A stretch of 64,000 nucleotides of DNA from Mesorhizobium amorphae (GCA_003240775.1 QFNI01000012.1:56171-120170), one strand, 5' to 3'. Positions 1 to 9,389 are shown, numbered from the stretch's first letter. Translations and numbers: made by a program. The notes: a model not told the origin generated them from the letters alone.

Positions 1-235
1 CCAGGGAAACGAGGATGCCGAAGGCCGTGCCGAAGACGGGGCCGAGCCAGCCCTTGCGGCGCGGCGCGGGCGGGGGCGGGACGTCCAGCGGATCGGGCTC
101 CTCGAAGACGTCGCGGCTTGCGGCCACCACATCCGCCGCATCGAGCCCGAAGGCCTGCGGGGGGCGGATGGGGGCGGGGGCCTCCTCGGGCGTCTCGACC
201 CGGAAAGCGGAAGGCGTGCGGCGCTGTTCGCTCAT
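1..235 (-). CDS. TIGR01620/DUF697 (YcjF-like) membrane protein, N-terminal part
   Basis: Partial gene running off the left edge; the first 78 residues are visible. It starts at ATG 235, which overlaps the TGA stop of the YcjX-family gene (ATGA), so the two are translationally coupled. The visible part is an acidic, proline-rich cytoplasmic head (residues 1-60) with a PPPPAPRRKGW stretch that leads into what looks like the first membrane segment (GPVFGTAFGILVSL). YcjX followed by a TIGR01620/YcjF-type inner-membrane protein is a conserved pair in proteobacteria, and this is the basis of the call. The membrane domain itself lies outside the window. Confidence 0.75.
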   Translation of the reverse strand, partial: MSEQRRTPSAFRVETPEEAPAPIRPPQAFGLDAADVVAASRDVFEEPDPLDVPPPPAPRRKGWLGPVFGTAFGILVSL

Positions 236-1668
236 GCCAGGCGATCCCCCACCAGGAACTGAAGCGCCCTGTCGAGCCGGATATGCGGCAGCGACAGCGT
301 GGCCCCGTCCGCGCTGCGCTCGAGCTTGGGCGGCCGGAAGCGCACGAAGCGGATGGGCGCGTTGGTTTCGCCCTCGAACACCGATTGCGGGTTCTTGGGC
401 AGGTCGCCGGGAAAGATCGCGGTCTCCGTCTGCCCGTCGAAGCGCTGCCCGTTGATGGTCTCGCCCTCCATCGGCGTGCCGATGATCACGGGCAGCGTTT
501 CCAACCCTTGCCGCGCCGTGCCCTCACGGGTGGCGCGGACGGCGGCCATCGCGACCACGTCGACCTCCGCGCCCGACAGTCCCGCCCGCGCGATCGCGCG
601 CTGCGACAAGCGCCGCACGATGGCCTGGAGCCGGTCGTGGCTCTCGTGATGGAGGTGATCGGCCTTTGTGGCGGCGACCAGGATGCGGTCGAGGCGCCGC
701 GCCAGAAGCGAGGAGCGGCCGGGCCGGAAGCAGGCGAGGATCTCCGTCAAGGCGCGTTCGAGATCGAGCACGGCGGCCGGCCCCGCATTCAAGGCCTGCA
801 AGGCGTCGATCAGCACAATCTGGCGGTCGAGCTTTGCCACATGCTCGCGGAAGAAGGGGCGGATCACATGCGTCTTGTAGGCCTCGAAGCGCCGCTCCAT
901 CATGGCGAACAGGGAGCCCGAAGGAGCCGCGCCCTCGAGGGGGCGCACCGGCGAGAAGGTGAGCGCGGGCGAGCCTTCGAGATCGCCCGGCATCAGGAAC
1001 CGGCCGGGCGGAAGCGTGGAAAGCGCGCGCGCATCGGCCTTGCCGGCGCGAAGATATTCCGCGAAGCCCTCCGCCAAAGCGCGCGCGGTCATCTCGTCGG
1101 CCTTGCCCGCCGGGTCCGTCTCGCCCGCAAGCGCGCGCCAAGCGGCCGAAAGGTCCTGGCGCACCGGCAGTTCCGCCAGTTCCCACGCCTCGCGCGAGAA
1201 CTCGGCGAAGCTTTTCGACAGGAGCGGCAGGTCGAGCAGCCACTCGCCGGGATAGTCCACGATGTCGAGCGAGAGCTTGCCGCGTCCGAACATCCGGCCC
1301 CAGGCGCTGGCCGACTCGTATTCGATCGTCAGGCGAAGCTCTGAGATGGCGCGGGTGGAATCGGGCCAGACGCGCTGCTCCACGAGGGCCGCGATGTGGT
1401 CCTCCACCTGGATGCGCGGCACGGCGTCGTCGGGCTGCTCTTCCAGCGTCGCGCGCGTCATGCGGCCCGAGCGCATGGCCTCAAACAGCGGCAGGCGCCC
1501 GCCATGCAGGAGATTGTGCACGAGGGCCGTGATGAACACCGTCTTGCCTGCGCGCGACAGGCCGGTGACGCCGAGCCGCAGCGTGGGCGACACCCAGTCG
1601 CCCGCGCGCCCGGCCAGCGTGTCGAGCGCGATGCGCGCCTCGTCGGTGAAGCGTGTTGTGCCGGCCAA
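232..1668 (-). CDS. YcjX-family P-loop GTPase/ATPase
   Basis: Predicted 478-residue P-loop protein of the YcjX (DUF463) family. The Walker A motif GLSRAGKT lies near residue 36 and a Walker-B-like LDIVDYPGEW follows about 90 residues later. The C-terminal half has the conserved VAATKADHL (NKxD-like) stretch. I chose the TTG start at 1668 because there is no in-frame ATG nearby, a GGGA lies about 8 bases upstream, and the length then fits the family. It sits between the SixA-like gene upstream and the TIGR01620 gene, which it overlaps by ATGA. Family members are linked to envelope stress; the exact role here is unknown. Confidence 0.85.
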   Translation of the reverse strand: MAGTTRFTDEARIALDTLAGRAGDWVSPTLRLGVTGLSRAGKTVFITALVHNLLHGGRLPLFEAMRSGRMTRATLEEQPDDAVPRIQVEDHIAALVEQRVWPDSTRAISELRLTIEYESASAWGRMFGRGKLSLDIVDYPGEWLLDLPLLSKSFAEFSREAWELAELPVRQDLSAAWRALAGETDPAGKADEMTARALAEGFAEYLRAGKADARALSTLPPGRFLMPGDLEGSPALTFSPVRPLEGAAPSGSLFAMMERRFEAYKTHVIRPFFREHVAKLDRQIVLIDALQALNAGPAAVLDLERALTEILACFRPGRSSLLARRLDRILVAATKADHLHHESHDRLQAIVRRLSQRAIARAGLSGAEVDVVAMAAVRATREGTARQGLETLPVIIGTPMEGETINGQRFDGQTETAIFPGDLPKNPQSVFEGETNAPIRFVRFRPPKLERSADGATLSLPHIRLDRALQFLVGDRLA

Positions 1669-1733
1669 GCGCGAAGTCCCATCGTCCCTGTGCGGTGGCG
1701 CATATAGGCGGGGAACGCCCGCTTTGCGAGGCG

Positions 1734-2231
1734 TCAGGGGCGCAGCGAGGCGGGCGTGATGAAGGCGCGCAGCGTGCCGCTGCGCGGGGCAAGCTCGGGT
1801 CCGATCTCGATCACGGCTATCCCGCTCGTGGGAAAGCCGCTCGCCAGACGGCTCATCGCGTCGTCGTCGCCCCGACCGGCAAGCTCGAAGGCGGCTTCGG
1901 CGACAGACGGGTTGTGGCCGATCAGAATCAGCCGGTCGGCCGCATCCTGTGCCTTGATCTCGCGCAGATAGCCCGCTCCGTCGGCATCGAACAGCGTGCG
2001 CGAGAAGCGGGTGTGCTCGTCGGCCGCGAAGGGCAGGCCAGCCAGCGTCTCGCGCGTGCGCAGCGCGGCCGAGCACAGAACGGCCGCCGGCGCGCCGAAT
2101 TCCGCCACGAGCCGTTCGCCGACGGCTGCCGCGTCACGATGTCCACGCTCTTCCAACGGACGGTCGAAATCCGCCATTCCCGGCTTTGCCTTCACGGCCT
2201 TGGCGTGACGCATCAGAAACAGAAGGGCCAT
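1734..2231 (-). CDS. sixA: SixA-type histidine phosphatase
   Basis: A 165-residue histidine-phosphatase-superfamily protein. The catalytic RHG-type motif is MRHAKA at residues 7-12 and the second catalytic histidine lies in IGHNPSV near residue 105. The short single-domain size and the RHA variant match SixA, which removes phosphate from histidine phosphotransfer domains, although many relatives act on other phosphoesters. It is the first gene of the leftward sixA-ycjX-TIGR01620 run, with a 65-base gap before ycjX. Upstream is the 213-base divergent space shared with dksA. Confidence 0.85.
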   Translation of the reverse strand: MALLFLMRHAKAVKAKPGMADFDRPLEERGHRDAAAVGERLVAEFGAPAAVLCSAALRTRETLAGLPFAADEHTRFSRTLFDADGAGYLREIKAQDAADRLILIGHNPSVAEAAFELAGRGDDDAMSRLASGFPTSGIAVIEIGPELAPRSGTLRAFITPASLRP

Positions 2232-2444
2232 AGTCTCTCGCTTCCAAGCAATGAGTTCGATCCAGGCTGGGGAATGCCAGAGCAGCTAACCCTTCTTCAA
2301 CCGTGCCTGTGGCAAATATGTGCGGCTTATCGATGGGCAGGCAAACTGGCCTGACATTTGCGTGACTCCACTCGGCAGCCCGCTTGTGCAGTCTCCGCAG
2401 CATGAGTATATGGCGCCGAAAACGGGCGGTCGTGGGGGACTGTT

Positions 2445-2864
2445 ATGATGGTGTCGAGCATCAATACCGTATATGTTCCTTCCGATGACGAGCCGTTCAT
2501 GAATGAACGGCAGAAGTCGTACTTCCGCGGCAAGTTGCTGGAATGGAAGAACGACATTCTTCGCGAGGCGCGCGAGACGCTGGAAATCCTCCAGCAGGAA
2601 AACGCCAACCATCCAGACCTCGCCGACCGCGCCTCTTCCGAGACCGACCGCTCCATCGAGCTTCGTGCCCGCGACCGCCAGCGCAAGCTGATCTCCAAGA
2701 TCGATTCGGCGCTGACCCGCATCGAAGACGGCACCTACGGCTATTGCGAGGAGACCGGCGAGCCGATCGCCCTCAAGCGCCTCGCCGCCCGCCCGATCGC
2801 CACCTTGTCGATCGAGGCCCAGGAGCGCCACGAGCGCCGCGAAAAAGTCTACCGCGACGATTGA
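2445..2864 (+). CDS. dksA: RNA polymerase-binding transcription factor DksA
   Basis: A 139-residue DksA homologue that would bind the RNA polymerase secondary channel and act with ppGpp. The coiled-coil arm covers roughly residues 30-90, and the C-terminal globular part holds the YGYCEETGEPI loop and the family-typical EAQERHERREK helix. Only one of the four zinc cysteines of the E. coli type remains (C in YGYCEE), as in many alphaproteobacterial DksA proteins, so metal binding is doubtful. Two adjacent ATG codons (2445, 2448) are possible starts. It is monocistronic and divergent from sixA. Confidence 0.93.
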   Translation: MMVSSINTVYVPSDDEPFMNERQKSYFRGKLLEWKNDILREARETLEILQQENANHPDLADRASSETDRSIELRARDRQRKLISKIDSALTRIEDGTYGYCEETGEPIALKRLAARPIATLSIEAQERHERREKVYRDD

Positions 2865-2924
2865 TCCGCGACAGGCGGATCAACTCTTCCATCCGATGTG
2901 ATGGTCCCGCGCCGCCGCCGCTGA

Positions 2925-3758
2925 TCAGCGGCGGTTGCGTCCCGACAGTTCGCCCAGAAGCCGCGTCATCTCGTCGTCCAGCGAGACCGGCTTGCGCTCG
3001 ATCTTTTCTTCTTCGTCCATCGAGATTTCCAGCTCGCTCATCAGCGCGTCGTCGAGCTCATCGCTGTCTGCTGCCGGCTGCGGCGGTGGGGGCGGCGCCG
3101 GGCGCGGCTGTGCGGGGCGTGCAGCGATCGGCTGCGCCGGCCGCATCACCGGCGGGCGCGGCTCGGCGGGGCGCGGGGCGGCGGACGGTGCCGAGGGCTG
3201 AATCTGCGGCTGAGATTGTGGCTGCGGCCGGGCTGGGGCGGGTGCGCGCTGAACAGGCGCGGGTTCCGGTGCGCGGCGCGCGGGTTCGGCCGGGGGCGGC
3301 GCGGCTTGGGGCCGCTGCGGCTGCGGGCGGGGCTCGGGAGCCGGAGGAGGAGGCGGGGCGGCGACGGGTGCTTGTTCGGCCGGGCGCACGAGATCGTCCA
3401 GATCCGTGTCGAGATCGATCGGCCGCGGCCCGCTCGACGGGCGCCGGGCCGGAGCCTGGGCCTGCACGCGGATGTTCTGCTCGACCACCACATCCGTCGG
3501 CCCGCCGATCAGAACGAGGTGTTCCACATCGTCGCGGCGCACCAGAACCAGGCGGCGATGGGTGTCGACGGCGGTTGCATCCATCACCGCGAGCCGCGGC
3601 CTGCGGTTGCGGCCGCCGGCGACGAAAGTGCCGGAATTCATGCCGCGCACCAGCTTCACGCCGAACAAGACGAGCGCCAGCACCAAAAGCGCGCCGAGCG
3701 TGAGCAGGATGGCATCGGCATATTGAGCGCCTGCAAGTCCCGAAATCCAGTCCCGCAT
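2925..3758 (-). CDS. FliO-like membrane-anchored protein
   Basis: A 277-residue protein with one N-terminal membrane helix (about residues 14-36). A short conserved beta domain follows (residues 45-95, with LAVMDATAVDTHRRLVLVRR and HLVLIGG), then a long proline/alanine/glutamine-rich tail and an acidic end. The helix plus beta domain is the pattern of FliO, the flagellar export assembly factor, and Hyphomicrobiales genomes often carry such a gene next to dksA. No other flagellar gene is nearby, so a role in export is inferred. It is convergent with dksA and divergent from cckA. Confidence 0.7.
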   Translation of the reverse strand: MRDWISGLAGAQYADAILLTLGALLVLALVLFGVKLVRGMNSGTFVAGGRNRRPRLAVMDATAVDTHRRLVLVRRDDVEHLVLIGGPTDVVVEQNIRVQAQAPARRPSSGPRPIDLDTDLDDLVRPAEQAPVAAPPPPPAPEPRPQPQRPQAAPPPAEPARRAPEPAPVQRAPAPARPQPQSQPQIQPSAPSAAPRPAEPRPPVMRPAQPIAARPAQPRPAPPPPPQPAADSDELDDALMSELEISMDEEEKIERKPVSLDDEMTRLLGELSGRNRR

Positions 3759-3983
3759 CGCCGTCTCGCCTCGTGCCCGTCCGCGGGGGCGACACTAGAC
3801 GCTCCCTTCGGGCCGCCGCAAGCAAACATACCTATGCGCCCCGGCGCATTCACAGGCCTTTGAGACGAACTATTCCATTTTCCCGCAAGCGAAGTCGGGC
3901 ATCCCTTGTTCGATCGTGCCGCAGTGTGATTCAACCTGCGCCCTTTAGGCATGCCCGCGGTTCCCGCCGGGCCAAGGAACACC

Positions 3984-6572
3984 ATGGCGAGCCAGCCCCG
4001 CAGCGAGTTCTACCCCGCGCCCGTGATCGACCGGAGCCCGTCGCCCGGTCCCGTGGTGCGCCTGATCGTGTTCATCGTGGTTCTGACAGGTGCGGCCCTG
4101 GTGTTCGGCGTGTTCCGCGAAAGCCTGGGCGATCCCTTCCTGATGGGGATGCTGGGCGTGCTCTCCATGATCGGCGTCGGCTACCTGTTTGCGACGGCCA
4201 TCGGTTTCATCCGCATCGCGCCGCGCTCGACGGGTGACGACCTCGCCAAGGCCTATGTGGACGCGATGCCCTCGGGGCTGCTCGTGACCGACTCCAAGGG
4301 CCGCGTGGTCTATGCCAACCGCGCCTATGCCGAGATGACGGGCGCCACCGAGCCCGGCAACCTCAAGACGGTGGAGGGCCTGCTCGCCGACGCGCCCGAG
4401 GCAGCCCCCGTGATCGAGCGCCTGTCTTCCGGCCTCAAGGACGGGCAGAGCAACGACGGCGAGTTCCGCCTCGGCCAGTCGATCCGCCCCGGTGCCGGCG
4501 GTGGCTCGCGCTGGTACCGCCTGCGCGCCGGCACCTTCGCCGTGCCCGGGCAGCGCCCGCTTCTGTCGGCCTGGCAGCTTTCTGACATCTCGCGCGAGCG
4601 CGCCGAGCAGGAGCGCTTCTTTCTCGATCTGCAAAAGGCCATCGACCACCTCGACCAGGCGCCTGCCGGCTTCTTCGCCGCCGATGGCGACGGGCGCATC
4701 ACCTATGTGAACGCGACGCTCGCCGGCTGGCTCGGCATCGACCTCGCAAGCTTCGTTCCGGGACAGCTCACCTTGCGCGAGATCGTGGCGGGCGACGGCA
4801 TGGCGCTCGTGCGCTCGGTCAAGGCCGATCCCGGCTCCACGCGCAACGCGGTGATCGACCTCGACCTCTCGACCACGGCGGGCACGGCCCTTCCCGTGCG
4901 CTTCATGCAGCGCGTCACCGCGAGCCGCGACGGGGCGGCGGGACCTTCGCGCACCATCGTGCTCAACCGCACGCAGGGCTCGGATTCCTCGGCCGAACTG
5001 CGCGCGGCAGAAGTGCGCTTCACGCGCTTCTTCAACTCGACGCCGATGGCGATCGCGGGCGTCGACCGCTCGGGCCGCATCCTGCGCACCAACGCGCCCT
5101 TCCTGTCGCTGTTTGCGAGCGTGGTGGATCGCGATGCGGTGGACCGTCACGTGCGCCTCGATTCCGTGATCCACGAGCGCGACCGGCCCGTGCTCGCCGC
5201 AGCCCTGGAAAAGGCGCGCGACCGCCAGGCCGACATCGCGGCCATCGACACGGTGCTGCCAGGCAAGGGCCCTGAGCGCCACATGCGCTTTTACGTGAAT
5301 GCGGTCGCCGACGGCGCGGAAGGCGAGGGCGCCGAGGAGACGGCCATCGTCTATGCGGTGGAAACCACCGAGCAGAAGGCGCTCGAAAGCCAGATGGCCC
5401 AGAGCCAGAAGATGCAGGCCGTGGGCCAGCTTGCGGGTGGCATCGCGCACGACTTCAACAACGTGCTGACCGCCATCATCATGTCGTCGGACCTGTTGCT
5501 GACCAACCAGCGGCCTTCGGACCCGTCCTTCCCCGACATCATGAACATCAAGCAGAATGCGAACCGCGCGGCCTCGCTCGTGCGCCAGCTTCTCGCCTTC
5601 TCGCGCCGCCAGACGCTGCGCCCCGAAGTGCTCAACCTCACGGATGTGCTGGCCGATGTCCGCATGCTGCTCGCGCGGCTCGCGGGTGCCGAAGTCGGGC
5701 TCAAGATCGAGCATGGCCGCGATCTCTGGCCGGTGCGCGCCGATCTCGGCCAGTTCGAGCAGGTGGCCGTGAACCTGGTCGTGAACGCGCGCGACGCGAT
5801 GCCCGATGGCGGCGAAGTCACCATCCGCACCCGCAACGTTTCGGCCAAGGAAGCCGCCGCCACCGGCTACCGCGACCTGCCGCTCGGCGAATATGTGCTG
5901 GTGGAGGTGTCCGACACCGGCACCGGCATCCCCGAAGACGTGAAGGCCAAGATCTTCGAGCCGTTCTTCACCACGAAGGAAGTGGGCAAGGGCACGGGGC
6001 TTGGCCTGTCCATGGTCTATGGCATCGTCAAGCAGACGGGCGGCTCGATCTTCTGCGAATCGAAGCCGGGCGAGGGCGCCACGTTCCGCATCTTCCTGCC
6101 GCGCTTCGAGCCGTCCGCCCAGCCCGCCTCGGAGGCCGCCGACACGGTCTCCCTGCCGACCCCGCTCAAGCCCACGCAGGCGAGCGGCGATCTTTCCGGC
6201 TCGGCCACCGTGCTCCTGGTCGAGGACGAGGATGCCGTGCGGCTGGGCGGCAAGCGCGCGCTGTCGTCCAAGGGCTACAAGGTGCTCGAAGCCTCCTCGG
6301 GCGTGGAAGCGCTGGAGATGTTCGAATCCGTCGGCGGCAAGGTGGACATCGTGGTGTCCGACGTCGTGATGCCCGAGATGGACGGCCCCACGCTTCTGGG
6401 CGAGCTGCGCAAGATCCAGCCCGACATCAAGTTTATCTTCGTGTCCGGCTATGCCGAGGACGCCTTCGCCAAGAACCTGCCGCCCGACGCGCGCTTCGGC
6501 TTCCTGCCCAAGCCGTTTTCGCTCAAGCAGTTGGCGACGGTGGTGAAGGACATGCTCGAGCAAAAGGCCTGA
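3984..6572 (+). CDS. cckA: Cell-cycle hybrid histidine kinase CckA
   Basis: An 862-residue hybrid sensor kinase. Two membrane helices (about residues 18-70) are followed by PAS-like domains, a HisKA domain with the phospho-acceptor in GGIAHDFNNVLTAI (about residue 492), a HATPase domain with the DTGTGIP and GTGLGLS boxes, and a C-terminal receiver with the phospho-aspartate in VVSDVVMPEMDG. This order and the motif set match CckA, which feeds ChpT and CtrA/CpdR in alphaproteobacterial cell-cycle control. I prefer ATG 3984, which has AAGGA five bases upstream, over an ATG 33 bases earlier. Confidence 0.92.
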   Translation: MASQPRSEFYPAPVIDRSPSPGPVVRLIVFIVVLTGAALVFGVFRESLGDPFLMGMLGVLSMIGVGYLFATAIGFIRIAPRSTGDDLAKAYVDAMPSGLLVTDSKGRVVYANRAYAEMTGATEPGNLKTVEGLLADAPEAAPVIERLSSGLKDGQSNDGEFRLGQSIRPGAGGGSRWYRLRAGTFAVPGQRPLLSAWQLSDISRERAEQERFFLDLQKAIDHLDQAPAGFFAADGDGRITYVNATLAGWLGIDLASFVPGQLTLREIVAGDGMALVRSVKADPGSTRNAVIDLDLSTTAGTALPVRFMQRVTASRDGAAGPSRTIVLNRTQGSDSSAELRAAEVRFTRFFNSTPMAIAGVDRSGRILRTNAPFLSLFASVVDRDAVDRHVRLDSVIHERDRPVLAAALEKARDRQADIAAIDTVLPGKGPERHMRFYVNAVADGAEGEGAEETAIVYAVETTEQKALESQMAQSQKMQAVGQLAGGIAHDFNNVLTAIIMSSDLLLTNQRPSDPSFPDIMNIKQNANRAASLVRQLLAFSRRQTLRPEVLNLTDVLADVRMLLARLAGAEVGLKIEHGRDLWPVRADLGQFEQVAVNLVVNARDAMPDGGEVTIRTRNVSAKEAAATGYRDLPLGEYVLVEVSDTGTGIPEDVKAKIFEPFFTTKEVGKGTGLGLSMVYGIVKQTGGSIFCESKPGEGATFRIFLPRFEPSAQPASEAADTVSLPTPLKPTQASGDLSGSATVLLVEDEDAVRLGGKRALSSKGYKVLEASSGVEALEMFESVGGKVDIVVSDVVMPEMDGPTLLGELRKIQPDIKFIFVSGYAEDAFAKNLPPDARFGFLPKPFSLKQLATVVKDMLEQKA

Positions 6573-6643
6573 AGCAAGCTCCGGGCAAGGCAGGCAGCGG
6601 AGGATCGCAGCCGGTTGAGGAAACTGGCGGAGACCCCCGGCGG

Positions 6644-6826
6644 ATGCATTTCGCGGTCAAGGACGATCACAAGCGCAAGCGGCTGACGGACCGGCGGGAA
6701 ATCGCCCGCGCGCTGGAGATCTTCCGGGAGCACGGATGCGACGAGAACGAGCTTCTCGAGGAGATGCTCGCCCTCTTCTATGTCGATCTCGACGAATACC
6801 AGGCCGCGCTCAACCAGGCGGCCTGA
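6644..6826 (+). CDS. Small conserved-looking protein of unknown function
   Basis: A 60-residue charged protein, predicted mostly helical, with no signal peptide or membrane segment. The N-terminal half is basic (DDHKRKRLTDRRE) and the C-terminal half acidic (DENELLEEMLALFYVDLDEY). It lies 71 bases after cckA on the same strand and may be co-transcribed. It ends six bases before the stop codon of the convergent gloA. I do not recognise a family; the non-repetitive composition and the reading-frame fit suggest a real gene. Confidence 0.55.
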   Translation: MHFAVKDDHKRKRLTDRREIARALEIFREHGCDENELLEEMLALFYVDLDEYQAALNQAA

Positions 6827-6832
6827 CGGGCC

Positions 6833-7273
6833 TCACCAGGAGCCCGTGTTCTCCATCGACGCCCAGGGCTCGGCCTTGTCGAGCGACTGGCCCTTTTGCA
6901 GCAGTTCGATCGACACGCCGTCCGGCGAGCGGATGAAGGCCATGCGGCCGTCGCGCGGCGGGCGGTTGATCGTCACGCCCGCATCCTGCAGGCGCTGGCA
7001 GGTTGCGTAGATGTCGTCCACCTCATAGGCGAGGTGGCCGAAGTTGCGGCCGCCCGAATATTCCTCCGGGTCCCAGTTGTAGGTGAGCTCCAGAAGGGGC
7101 GCCTGTTCGGTCACGCCCGTGTGCTCGTTCTCGGGGGCGGCGAGGAAGATCAGCGTGAAGCGCCCCTCCTGGCTCTCGAAGCGGCGCACCTCCTTGAGGC
7201 CGAGCTTGCGGCAGTAGAAGTCGAGCGAAACGTCCACGTCCGTGACCCGGACCATGGTGTGAAGATAGCGCAT
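6833..7273 (-). CDS. gloA: Lactoylglutathione lyase (glyoxalase I)
   Basis: A 146-residue VOC-fold enzyme expected to isomerise the methylglyoxal-glutathione hemithioacetal to S-lactoylglutathione in the cytoplasm. It begins MRYLHTMVRV, with the first metal-ligand histidine, and has the LELTYNW and FGHLAYEVDDI (second metal histidine) blocks and a C-terminal SPDGVSIELLQ with the metal-ligand glutamate. Length and motif order are typical of GloA. ATG 7273 is used because upstream in-frame residues show no family similarity. Transcribed alone, convergent with the 60-residue gene. Confidence 0.93.
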   Translation of the reverse strand: MRYLHTMVRVTDVDVSLDFYCRKLGLKEVRRFESQEGRFTLIFLAAPENEHTGVTEQAPLLELTYNWDPEEYSGGRNFGHLAYEVDDIYATCQRLQDAGVTINRPPRDGRMAFIRSPDGVSIELLQKGQSLDKAEPWASMENTGSW

Positions 7274-7469
7274 GTGAGCCCTCTCGTTGAGCGATGCGCG
7301 ACCATATGATGCGCGGCTTTCCCGCGACAACCTCGCGGCCGCGGCCCGTCCCGTAACCCCTTTGCAACCCAAGCGGAAAAATGCGTCATCCTGCCCTTGC
7401 GGAGACAGGAATCCCCGGTGCTAGTGTGCACGGAGAATCAGTGCTGCGTTGGTTGAAGGGGGCCATGCC

Positions 7470-8054
7470 ATGGGGGGCAAGGACGGGAGCCGGGAGGGCG
7501 CTGAACTGGCCGCCGAATTGCCCGTCATCACCGAGGACGACGATCTCGCCGAGATCGCAGGCACCATCAAGTGGTTCGATGTCGCCAAGGGCTACGGTTT
7601 CGTCTTGCCCGACGAGCCGGCCGGCGGCGACGTTCTCCTGCATGTGACCTGCCTCAGGCGCGACGGCTTCCAGACCGCGCTCGAAGGCGCGCGCGTGGTC
7701 TGCCTTGTGCGCCAGGGCGAACGCGGTCGCCAGGCCTTGCGCGTGCTGTCCATGGACACCGCCAACGCCGTTCACCCGGCCGAGGTGCCCTCGCGCACCC
7801 ATGTCTCGGTGTCGCCCGAAAGCGGGCTGGAGCGCGCCCTGGTGAAGTGGTTCAACCGCACCAAGGGCTTCGGCTTCCTGACGCGCGGCGAGGGCACCGA
7901 AGACATCTTCGTGCACATGGAAACGCTGCGCCGCTACGGCATCGCCGAGCTTCGTCCGGGCCAGGTGATCCTGGTTCGCTTCGGCCGCGGCGACAAGGGC
8001 CTTATGGCTGCCGAAATCCACCCCGATATCGGGACCCTGACCTCGCCCCACTGA
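7470..8054 (+). CDS. Two-domain cold-shock protein
   Basis: A 194-residue protein with two cold-shock domains joined by a linker. The first holds IKWFDVAKGYGFV (RNP1-like, about residues 32-45) and DVLLHVT (RNP2-like); the second holds VKWFNRTKGFGFL and DIFVHMETL. Such tandem-CSD proteins are common in Hyphomicrobiales and are expected to bind single-stranded RNA or DNA. ATG 7470 has GAAGGGGG about 8 bases upstream and is preferred to an in-frame TTG at 7449. The DUF192 and hydrolase genes follow closely, probably as one operon. Confidence 0.9.
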   Translation: MGGKDGSREGAELAAELPVITEDDDLAEIAGTIKWFDVAKGYGFVLPDEPAGGDVLLHVTCLRRDGFQTALEGARVVCLVRQGERGRQALRVLSMDTANAVHPAEVPSRTHVSVSPESGLERALVKWFNRTKGFGFLTRGEGTEDIFVHMETLRRYGIAELRPGQVILVRFGRGDKGLMAAEIHPDIGTLTSPH

Positions 8055-8081
8055 CGGGCGGGGCGCTTGAGGGGATCGTTG

Positions 8082-8582
8082 ATGCTTCTGGGATTGAGAC
8101 TGCTGGTCGCGATCGGCATGGCCGGCGCGGTGGCCGCTTCCGACCTCATGGTAAGCCCCAGCCGGGCGACCGAGGCGGCCATGATGCTGCCGACCGACCC
8201 CGCCCGCCTCGTGGCCGAAACGGATGGCGGCGAGCGCTCGTTTTCCATCGAGATCGCTGACGAGCCCGCCGAACGCTCCGCCGGGCTGATGTATCGCCAG
8301 ACCATGGCCGACGACCACGGCATGCTGTTCGTGATGGACGGCGAGGAGCAGGTGGGCTTCTGGATGCAGAATACGCCGATGCCCCTCGACCTCCTCTTCA
8401 TCGCGGGCGACGGCACGATCCGCCGCATCATGCAGGGCGAGCCGCTGTCGGAAGCGGTGATCACGCCGGGCGAGCCCGTGCGCTTCGTGCTGGAGTTGAA
8501 GGCCGGCACCGCCAAGCGCCTGGGCATCGAGGCGGGCGACCGCGTGCGCCATCCCGCCATCGCCACCCCCCCGCGCAACTGA
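8082..8582 (+). CDS. DUF192 family secreted protein
   Basis: A 166-residue protein with an N-terminal signal peptide (hydrophobic segment about residues 3-20). The DUF192 domain follows, with the conserved ERSAGLMYRQTM, GMLFVMD and FWMQNTPMPLDLLFI blocks. DUF192 proteins are small extracytoplasmic proteins of unknown biochemistry, often lipid- or stress-associated. ATG 8082 has GAGGGG about 7 bases upstream; an in-frame TTG at 8067 is less likely. It lies 27 bases after the cold-shock gene and 9 bases before the hydrolase gene. Confidence 0.88.
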   Translation: MLLGLRLLVAIGMAGAVAASDLMVSPSRATEAAMMLPTDPARLVAETDGGERSFSIEIADEPAERSAGLMYRQTMADDHGMLFVMDGEEQVGFWMQNTPMPLDLLFIAGDGTIRRIMQGEPLSEAVITPGEPVRFVLELKAGTAKRLGIEAGDRVRHPAIATPPRN

Positions 8583-8591
8583 CGGCGTGCC

Positions 8592-9389
8592 GTGACGCAG
8601 GTCTTCACAAGCGAAGGGCTCGACCTCGCCTTCTCCGACCCGTTTCCCGAAGCGGGCCGCGAGCCCGTGCTTCTGGTGCACGGCTTTGCTTCGAGCGCCC
8701 AGGTGAACTGGCTGGCACCCGGCTGGGTCGAGACCCTGGGCCGGGCGGGATACCGACCGATCGCGTTCGACCATCGCGGCCACGGCCAGTCCGCCAAGCC
8801 GCGCGTGGCGGAAGCCTATGCGCCCGAGCGGATGGCGGCGGACACGGTGGCGCTGCTCGACCATCTCGGCCTGCCGCGCGCGCACTTCTTCGGCTACTCG
8901 ATGGGCGCGCGCGTTTCCGTGTTCGCGGCCCTCCTTTATCCGGCCCGCGTGTTTTCTCTCATTCTCGGCGGCCTGGGCATCGGGCTCGTGGAGGGCGTGG
9001 GCGACTGGGACCCGATCGCGGACGCGCTTCTGGCGCCCGACGCATCCGCGCTCCCGCCCGGCCGCCCCAAGATGTTCCGCACCTTCGCCGACCAGACGCG
9101 CAGCGACCGCGAAGCCTTGGCGCTCTGCATCGCGACCTCCCGCACGCTCGTTTCCGAAGCGGACGCGGCTGGGATCGCGCAGCCAACCTTGATCGGCGTC
9201 GGCACGCGCGACGACATCGCGGGCTCGGCCCAGGCGCTTGCCGCCCTCATGCCGAACGCCCAGGCTTTCAGCATCGAAGGCCGCGACCACATGCTCGCGG
9301 TGGGCGACCGCACCTTCAAGGCGCGGGCTTTGGAATTTCTGGCGCAGCATCCGCTTTCCGCGCGAAACGCCCGTTTCCCGGAAACTTGA
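8592..9389 (+). CDS. Alpha/beta-fold hydrolase
   Basis: A 265-residue cytoplasmic alpha/beta hydrolase starting at GTG. The oxyanion-hole region is LLVHGFASS, the nucleophile serine lies in GYSMGA (about residue 103), and the catalytic histidine lies in EGRDHML near the C terminus; the acid is probably an aspartate in GVGTRDDI. The substrate cannot be told from sequence. It follows the DUF192 gene by 9 bases and is probably the last gene of that operon. Confidence 0.87.
   Translation: MTQVFTSEGLDLAFSDPFPEAGREPVLLVHGFASSAQVNWLAPGWVETLGRAGYRPIAFDHRGHGQSAKPRVAEAYAPERMAADTVALLDHLGLPRAHFFGYSMGARVSVFAALLYPARVFSLILGGLGIGLVEGVGDWDPIADALLAPDASALPPGRPKMFRTFADQTRSDREALALCIATSRTLVSEADAAGIAQPTLIGVGTRDDIAGSAQALAALMPNAQAFSIEGRDHMLAVGDRTFKARALEFLAQHPLSARNARFPET

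Noticed and set aside
3945..6563. 872-residue ORF antisense to cckA, and similar long antisense ORFs across the core
   Set aside because: High GC with strong third-base bias creates long open antisense frames; they are histidine/arginine-rich and match no family, while the sense frames do.
7449..8054. The two cold-shock domains as an unusual fusion
   Set aside because: Tandem-domain cold-shock proteins are common in Hyphomicrobiales.
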